Shown here: positions 59,968-64,000 of the stretch, piece by piece
How positions within the stretch are numbered: position 1 is the stretch's first letter
Layout of the letters: the number at the start of each line of letters is the position of its first letter
Assembly (NCBI GenBank): GCA_023953845.1
Contig: JAMLJC010000001.1
Span: 1,922,001 to 1,986,000, forward strand
Source: Rhizobiaceae bacterium
GTDB taxonomy: Bacteria; Pseudomonadota; Alphaproteobacteria; Rhizobiales; Rhizobiaceae
Direction: 5' to 3'
Length of the DNA: 64,000 nucleotides
Notes under the pieces: generated by a model
What the model was told of the DNA's origin: nothing
The model's input: only the letters and a program-made list of their open reading frames with translations
Database searches by the model: none
Position numbers and translations under genes: made by a program

Positions 59968-61723
59968 GATCGTCGTCCTCGGCGGCTACGGCGTCTTTGG
60001 CGGACGTCTGGCGCGCCGGCTCGTCTCGGAAACGGATGCGGAAATCGTCGTGGCCGGACGCTCGCTCGTCAAGGCCAAGGCTTTCTGCCGAACAAATGGG
60101 GGCGCTCCCTTCAAGCTCGATCGAGACGGCGACCTGTGCGAGGCCCTGATCCCTTTGCATCCCGACATCGTCATTGACGCAGCCGGGCCTTTCCAGTCCT
60201 ACGGCGAGGATCCGTATTGCGTGGCACGCGCCGCCATCGCCGCAGGCGCGCATTATCTCGACCTCGCCGACGACACTGCCTTCGTGACGGGTATCGGCGC
60301 GCTCGACGGGGTGGCGAAACAGGCCGGCGTCTGCGTCATTTCCGGCGCCAGCAGCGTACCCGCCGTCTCCGCCGCCGCGCTCGACGAACTGACCGCAGGC
60401 ATGGAAAGCGTGGCGCTGGTCGAAAGCGTCATCCTGCCCGGCAACCGTGCTCCGCGCGGCCTTTCCGTCGTCCGGTCCATTGTCGGGCAGGCCGGGCGGC
60501 CGCTGCGTGCCTGGCGCGGTGGACGATGGATGGAAGAGCCGGCATGGGACGAGGTTTCCCGGTTCGATCTGACTGTCTGGGGGGCAGCGCCGGTGCGGAC
60601 GCGCCTCGCCAGCCCGATCGGTGTTCCGGATCTTGTTCTCTTCCCAGAACGTTATCGCGCCCGGTCCGTGCGCTTTCTGGCCGGTCTCGAACTAAAGCTG
60701 ATGCATCTTGGCCTCAAGGCGCTGGCATGGCCGGTGCGCCTCGGTCTGGTCTCTTCCCTGCTGCCCTTGTCGCGCACTCTCAAATGGGTTGCCGACCGGC
60801 TCGAGCGCTCCGGCTCCGATCGCGGCGGCATGCTCGTCCGCGCCATCGGACACCTGCCGGACGGCAACACGGTCGAGCGCCGCTGGACACTCGTCGCCGA
60901 AGAGGGTGATGGACCGGAAGTTCCGCCGACTCCGGCCTTTCTGATCTGTCGGCGATTGCTGGACGACATGGTCACGCGCTCTGCCCACGAGCAGGGGGAT
61001 ATCGCAACGTCCGCGTCAGCCCGGGACAGGCAGGCGCCGTCCGCGTGCGATGCGGCCTCTGGCTCCGGAAAGGCTGTCGGGCTTCCGGAAGGCGCCTATC
61101 CTGCGGTCGGAATCCTTTCGCTCCAGGAAGTGGAAGCCGGTCTTGCGCCCTTTGCGATTCGCTTCGGCCGCGAGGAACATCCGGCGGTGCCTATGCTTGA
61201 GCAGGTGCTCGGCAAGGAAGCCAGAACGATGCCCGCAGCCTGGCGACGGCTGGCCGACATCCACGACCGCGATCATTTCACCGGCGAGGCCACGGTGACA
61301 CGCGGCGAGGGTTTGCTGTCGCGCCTTATCGGACTTGCACTGGGCTTTCCGGCGGCCTCCGAACGCTGCGAGGTCGAGGTGACGAAGGAAAGGACCGCGC
61401 ATGGCGAACGCTGGACGCGCCGCTTCGACGGCAGGCCGTTTCGCTCGTATCTGTCCCGCAGGCCCGGCGACGGCAAGGGCATTCTACGGGAACGTTTCGG
61501 GCCGCTTTCCTTCGTCATACGCCTGCATGTTGCCGACGACCGCGTCGAGTGGCCGATCGTGTCGTGGCGCTTCCTCGGGCTGCCGATACCGGTGACGCTG
61601 GCGCCCAAAAGCCAGACGGCGGAATTCGTGGACGAGGATGGCCGTTTCCGCTTCGACGTCGCCATATCGGTGCCTCTGGTGGGACCTGTCGTGCGCTATC
61701 GCGGCTGGCTCGCGCCGATCTGA
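59960..61723 (+). CDS. Saccharopine dehydrogenase-like / DUF4166 fusion protein
   Basis: A 587-residue two-part protein. Residues 1-350 have an NAD(P)-binding Rossmann fold as in saccharopine dehydrogenase-like proteins: IVVLGGYGVFGGRLARRLVS, VVAGRSLVKAKAFC, DIVIDAAGPFQSYGEDPYCV and AGAHYLDLADD. From about 410 a DUF4166-type domain follows, with GEATVTRGEGLLSRLIGLAL and ERTAHGERWTRRFDGRPFRS. The start is TTG 59960, read inside the end of the DUF393 gene. The reaction is unknown; saccharopine itself is unlikely to be the substrate. Confidence 0.83.
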   Translation: MARIVVLGGYGVFGGRLARRLVSETDAEIVVAGRSLVKAKAFCRTNGGAPFKLDRDGDLCEALIPLHPDIVIDAAGPFQSYGEDPYCVARAAIAAGAHYLDLADDTAFVTGIGALDGVAKQAGVCVISGASSVPAVSAAALDELTAGMESVALVESVILPGNRAPRGLSVVRSIVGQAGRPLRAWRGGRWMEEPAWDEVSRFDLTVWGAAPVRTRLASPIGVPDLVLFPERYRARSVRFLAGLELKLMHLGLKALAWPVRLGLVSSLLPLSRTLKWVADRLERSGSDRGGMLVRAIGHLPDGNTVERRWTLVAEEGDGPEVPPTPAFLICRRLLDDMVTRSAHEQGDIATSASARDRQAPSACDAASGSGKAVGLPEGAYPAVGILSLQEVEAGLAPFAIRFGREEHPAVPMLEQVLGKEARTMPAAWRRLADIHDRDHFTGEATVTRGEGLLSRLIGLALGFPAASERCEVEVTKERTAHGERWTRRFDGRPFRSYLSRRPGDGKGILRERFGPLSFVIRLHVADDRVEWPIVSWRFLGLPIPVTLAPKSQTAEFVDEDGRFRFDVAISVPLVGPVVRYRGWLAPI

Positions 61724-61875
61724 CCGGCCGGTGGGACCGACGCGCTTGCCTTTCCGTGGCGGAAGGTCTGTATTCTCCTCCGGAAGTTCGGGTGCCGGGA
61801 ACGGTGGGCCGCCGCGCTTGCGGAGATGGGCAACCCTGTCGGCTTCCGGCCAGTCTGAGAAGGGGGTGCTTTGAG

Positions 61876-62946
61876 ATGAGGAAGATCGCAACGGTTGCAT
61901 TCGGTACGCTGCTGGCAGTGACGGGCGGTGCGTTCGCGGAAGGGATTTCGGACGGCAAGGCCGGGACGCGGGCTGAAGCGGCCCACAATGCGGAGGCAGC
62001 GGCGAGGCTGAAGCCGGCAAAATCGGCCGGCGGCATCAAGGCCGACCGTGCCGCTTCACGCGACGCCGTCACCGATCCGGCGGCAGCCGCCCGGGCTTAC
62101 ACCTTCGTCGGCCGCTCCGCCGACGGCAAGACGGTCACTGTCGCGCCAGGCGAAGAAGTGGTGAAGGCGTTGACCGGAGAGAAGGCGGCTTCTTCTGAAC
62201 GGGCGCCGCTCGGCAAGGGCGCGGGCATCGAGCCGGAAGGCGAAGACGCGTCCCGCGCCGTGCTCGGCAAGGATGAGCGCATCCAGGTCAACAACACGAC
62301 GCGCTATCCGTTCTCGGCCGTCGGCTATCTCGAAATGGTCGACGACAAGGGCGGCGCCTTCAGCTGTACCGCATCGCTGATCGGACCCAGCACCATCATC
62401 ACCGCCGCCCACTGCCTTTACGACCACGAACACGATGGCGATCCGTGGCGCGACAAGTTCACTTTCTGGCCGGCTCTGGCCGGCGAGCAGTCGGTGCCCT
62501 TCGCCGGCGTGGAATACGACACCGCTTATGTCGCGCAGGGCTTCATCGACAATTACGGCGGCAATTACGATACCGTCTGGCCCTATGATCTGGGTGTCAT
62601 CACGCTGAAGGAGCCGGTCGGAGACACGGTGGGCTGGCTCGGCTACTGGCACTATGCCGATCTCGGCGACTTCACGGCCAACATCATCGGCTACCCCTAC
62701 GACAAGACCGCCTTCACCATGTGGCGGACAGCCTGCGACGTGCGTTCCGAGGATGTCGGCGACTACGACCTCGTCTTCACCTGCGACATCAGCGACGGCA
62801 TGCAGGGCGCGCCGATCTATGTCTATGACGAGAACGCGAAGTCACGCGTCCTCGTCGGCGTCAGTATCGGCGATCTCGGCGACAAGAACTGGGGTCTGAG
62901 GCTCTATCAGGCCCTGTTCGAATGGGTCGGAAGTATCAACAAGTAA
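61876..62946 (+). CDS. Secreted trypsin/V8-fold protein, catalytic serine apparently replaced
   Basis: A 356-residue exported protein with signal peptide MRKIATVAFGTLLAVTGGAF. A low-complexity alanine/lysine-rich propeptide-like region runs to about residue 125. The protease domain has FSCTASLIGPSTIITAAHCL (His179) and WPYDLGVITLKEP (Asp238). Where GDSGGP or GNSGSP is expected, the sequence is CDISDGMQGAPIYVYD, with Gln310 in the serine position (codon CAG 62803-62805). It may be an inactive protease homologue or use a different nucleophile. GGGGG-rich sequence upstream supports ATG 61876. It is convergent with cysK. Confidence 0.8.
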   Translation: MRKIATVAFGTLLAVTGGAFAEGISDGKAGTRAEAAHNAEAAARLKPAKSAGGIKADRAASRDAVTDPAAAARAYTFVGRSADGKTVTVAPGEEVVKALTGEKAASSERAPLGKGAGIEPEGEDASRAVLGKDERIQVNNTTRYPFSAVGYLEMVDDKGGAFSCTASLIGPSTIITAAHCLYDHEHDGDPWRDKFTFWPALAGEQSVPFAGVEYDTAYVAQGFIDNYGGNYDTVWPYDLGVITLKEPVGDTVGWLGYWHYADLGDFTANIIGYPYDKTAFTMWRTACDVRSEDVGDYDLVFTCDISDGMQGAPIYVYDENAKSRVLVGVSIGDLGDKNWGLRLYQALFEWVGSINK

Positions 62947-62963
62947 CAATACTGCGAGGCATC

Positions 62964-62998
62964 GCCGTCTTTCCGTCCGCTGCGGACGGAAAGATGGC
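62964..62998. terminator. Hairpin between the protease-like gene and cysK
   Basis: GCCGTCTTTCCGTCCG and CGGACGGAAAGATGGC pair with one mismatch and a three-base loop, between two convergent genes. There is no T-run, so efficiency as a rho-independent terminator is uncertain. Confidence 0.5.
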
Positions 62999-63024
62999 GG
63001 CATCGGTTCAAGCCGTGGCTCTGC

Positions 63025-64000
63025 TCAGCCGCCAAGCCCCTCGAACAGCGCCGTGGAGAGATAGCGCTCGGCGAAGGAGGGGATGATGACGACGATGTTC
63101 TTGCCGGCGTTTTCCGGACGGCGGCCCACCACGGTCGCCGCCTGCAGCACCGCACCGGAGGAGATGCCCACCGGTATGCCTTCCAGCCGCGCGACCAGGC
63201 GCGCATTGGCGAAGGCGTCGTCGTTGGACACTTTCACCACCTCGTCATAGATGCCGGTGTCGAGCACCTTCGGCGCGAAGCCTGCGCCGATGCCCTGTAT
63301 CTTGTGAGGGCCGGGCTGGCCGCCGGAGAGCACCGGCGATGCCTCGGGCTCGACCGCCACGACCTGCAGTGACGGCTTGCGCTTCTTGATCACCTGTCCG
63401 ACGCCCGTGATCGTGCCGCCCGTGCCGATGCCGGAGACGAAGATGTCGACCTTTCCGTCGGTATCGTTCCAGATCTCCTCGGCGGTGGTCCGGCGGTGTA
63501 TCTCGGGGTTCGCGGGATTTTCGAACTGCTGCGGGATCACCGCATCGGGGATGGTCTGCGCCAGTTCCTCGGCCTTGGCGATGGCGCCCTTCATGCCCTT
63601 CGGGCCCTCGGTCAGCACCAGCTCGGCGCCGAGCAGCAGGAGCATCTTGCGCCGTTCCACGGACATGGTCTCCGGCATGGTCAGGATCAGCTTGTAGCCC
63701 TTGGCCGCCGCCGCGAAGGCGAGCGCGATGCCGGTGTTGCCGGAAGTGGGCTCGATCAGCGTCGACTTGCCCGGCGTGATCTTGCCGGCGGCTTCCAGCG
63801 CCTCCAGCATGGCGACACCGATGCGGTCCTTGACGCTGGCGATAGGGTTGAAGAATTCGAGCTTGGCCAGAAGATTGGCGACGACGCCCTTCTCCTTCGC
63901 GAACTTGTCCAGACGGACGAGCGGCGTGTCCCCGATCGTTTCCGTGATCGAATTGAAGATGCGTCCGCGTCCCGGAAGCCGGGTGCTGGAAACGGCCTGG
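63025..64000 (-). CDS. cysK: Cysteine synthase A (start codon just outside window)
   Basis: PLP-dependent O-acetylserine sulfhydrylase making cysteine from O-acetylserine and sulfide. The frame is open to the window edge. Visible parts: ITETIGDTPLVRLDKFAKEK, the PLP lysine in NPIASVKDRIGVAML, the substrate loop EPTSGNTGIALAFAAAAKG, PLP phosphate site SGIGTGGTITGVGQVIKK, and GISSGAVLQAA. Only a few N-terminal residues are missing (the visible start is QAVSSTRLPGRGRIFNS). ATG 63810 is internal, beyond the PLP lysine, so it is not the start. Confidence 0.93.
   Translation of the reverse strand, partial: QAVSSTRLPGRGRIFNSITETIGDTPLVRLDKFAKEKGVVANLLAKLEFFNPIASVKDRIGVAMLEALEAAGKITPGKSTLIEPTSGNTGIALAFAAAAKGYKLILTMPETMSVERRKMLLLLGAELVLTEGPKGMKGAIAKAEELAQTIPDAVIPQQFENPANPEIHRRTTAEEIWNDTDGKVDIFVSGIGTGGTITGVGQVIKKRKPSLQVVAVEPEASPVLSGGQPGPHKIQGIGAGFAPKVLDTGIYDEVVKVSNDDAFANARLVARLEGIPVGISSGAVLQAATVVGRRPENAGKNIVVIIPSFAERYLSTALFEGLGG

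Noticed and set aside
1..64000. CRISPR arrays, tRNA or rRNA genes, prophage, integrative element borders
   Set aside because: No regularly spaced direct repeats, no cloverleaf-like or rRNA sequence, and no integrase, transposase or phage genes were recognised on either strand.

Overview
The window is a 64 kb, GC-rich, densely coded chromosomal segment of an alphaproteobacterium. The best fit is Hyphomicrobiales (Rhizobiales), probably a Phyllobacteriaceae member close to Mesorhizobium, Aminobacter or Nitratireductor. Reasons: the order divL / tsaE-amgK / murU / addB, the adjacent lpsL and rkpK genes for UDP-galacturonate, a general-stress (EcfG/RpoE2-type) promoter in front of a CsbD gene, and rhizobial-style palindromic repeats. 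No rRNA, tRNA, CRISPR array, prophage or transposase gene was found. This is core chromosome with accessory modules between housekeeping blocks.

Layout. 1-9 kb: addB (cut by the window edge), murU, a tsaE-amgK fusion and the tyrosine pseudokinase divL, then ahcY. 8.7-12.2 kb: lpsL and rkpK (UDP-glucuronate/UDP-galacturonate supply), flanked by two paralogous small methyltransferase-like genes. 12.2-18.2 kb: a four-gene, end-overlapping Opp/Dpp-type ABC importer. 18.3-25.1 kb: a leftward operon (DUF3095 cyclase-fold protein, WbpA-type dehydrogenase, class III nucleotidyl cyclase, secreted polysaccharide lyase) diverging from a glycosyltransferase and a polysaccharide deacetylase. 25.1-31 kb: an MBL-fold hydrolase, a cyclic-nucleotide-binding protein, an ABC exporter whose ATPase motifs are destroyed, two methyltransferase-like proteins and a small multidrug-resistance-like protein. 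31.1-31.4 kb: a 281 bp element with terminal inverted repeats. 31.4-36.3 kb: a glycosyltransferase, a small lipoprotein and a marR-emrA-emrB efflux operon with a perfect palindromic operator.

36.5-43.5 kb: lepA, a 1 kb gene-poor stretch with a palindromic repeat, a CYTH-CHAD protein, cmk and rpsA. 43.5-46.2 kb: a large coiled-coil protein of unknown role and an aldo/keto reductase. 46.4-51.6 kb: the complete branched-chain 2-oxoacid dehydrogenase operon (E1 alpha, E1 beta, E2, E3). One palindromic repeat is embedded in frame in the E2 linker and a second lies between E2 and E3. 51.6-59.4 kb: DoxX, CsbD, then a likely basic/guanidino amino acid module (Ldh-family reductase, four-part polar amino acid ABC importer, amidinotransferase-fold enzyme, guanidino-oxopentanoate-decarboxylase-like ThDP enzyme). 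59.5-64 kb: a DCC1-like protein, a saccharopine-dehydrogenase-like/DUF4166 protein, a secreted trypsin-fold protein lacking the nucleophile serine, and cysK (start codon just outside the window).

The most unusual material is at 18-31 kb. Polysaccharide synthesis, modification and cleavage genes are interleaved there with two cyclase-fold proteins, a cNMP-binding protein and a catalytically dead ABC exporter carrying three copies of a Q-loop-like segment. A cyclic-nucleotide-tuned envelope or export locus is my inference, not a demonstrated function. All calls come from reading the sequence alone; no database search was possible.
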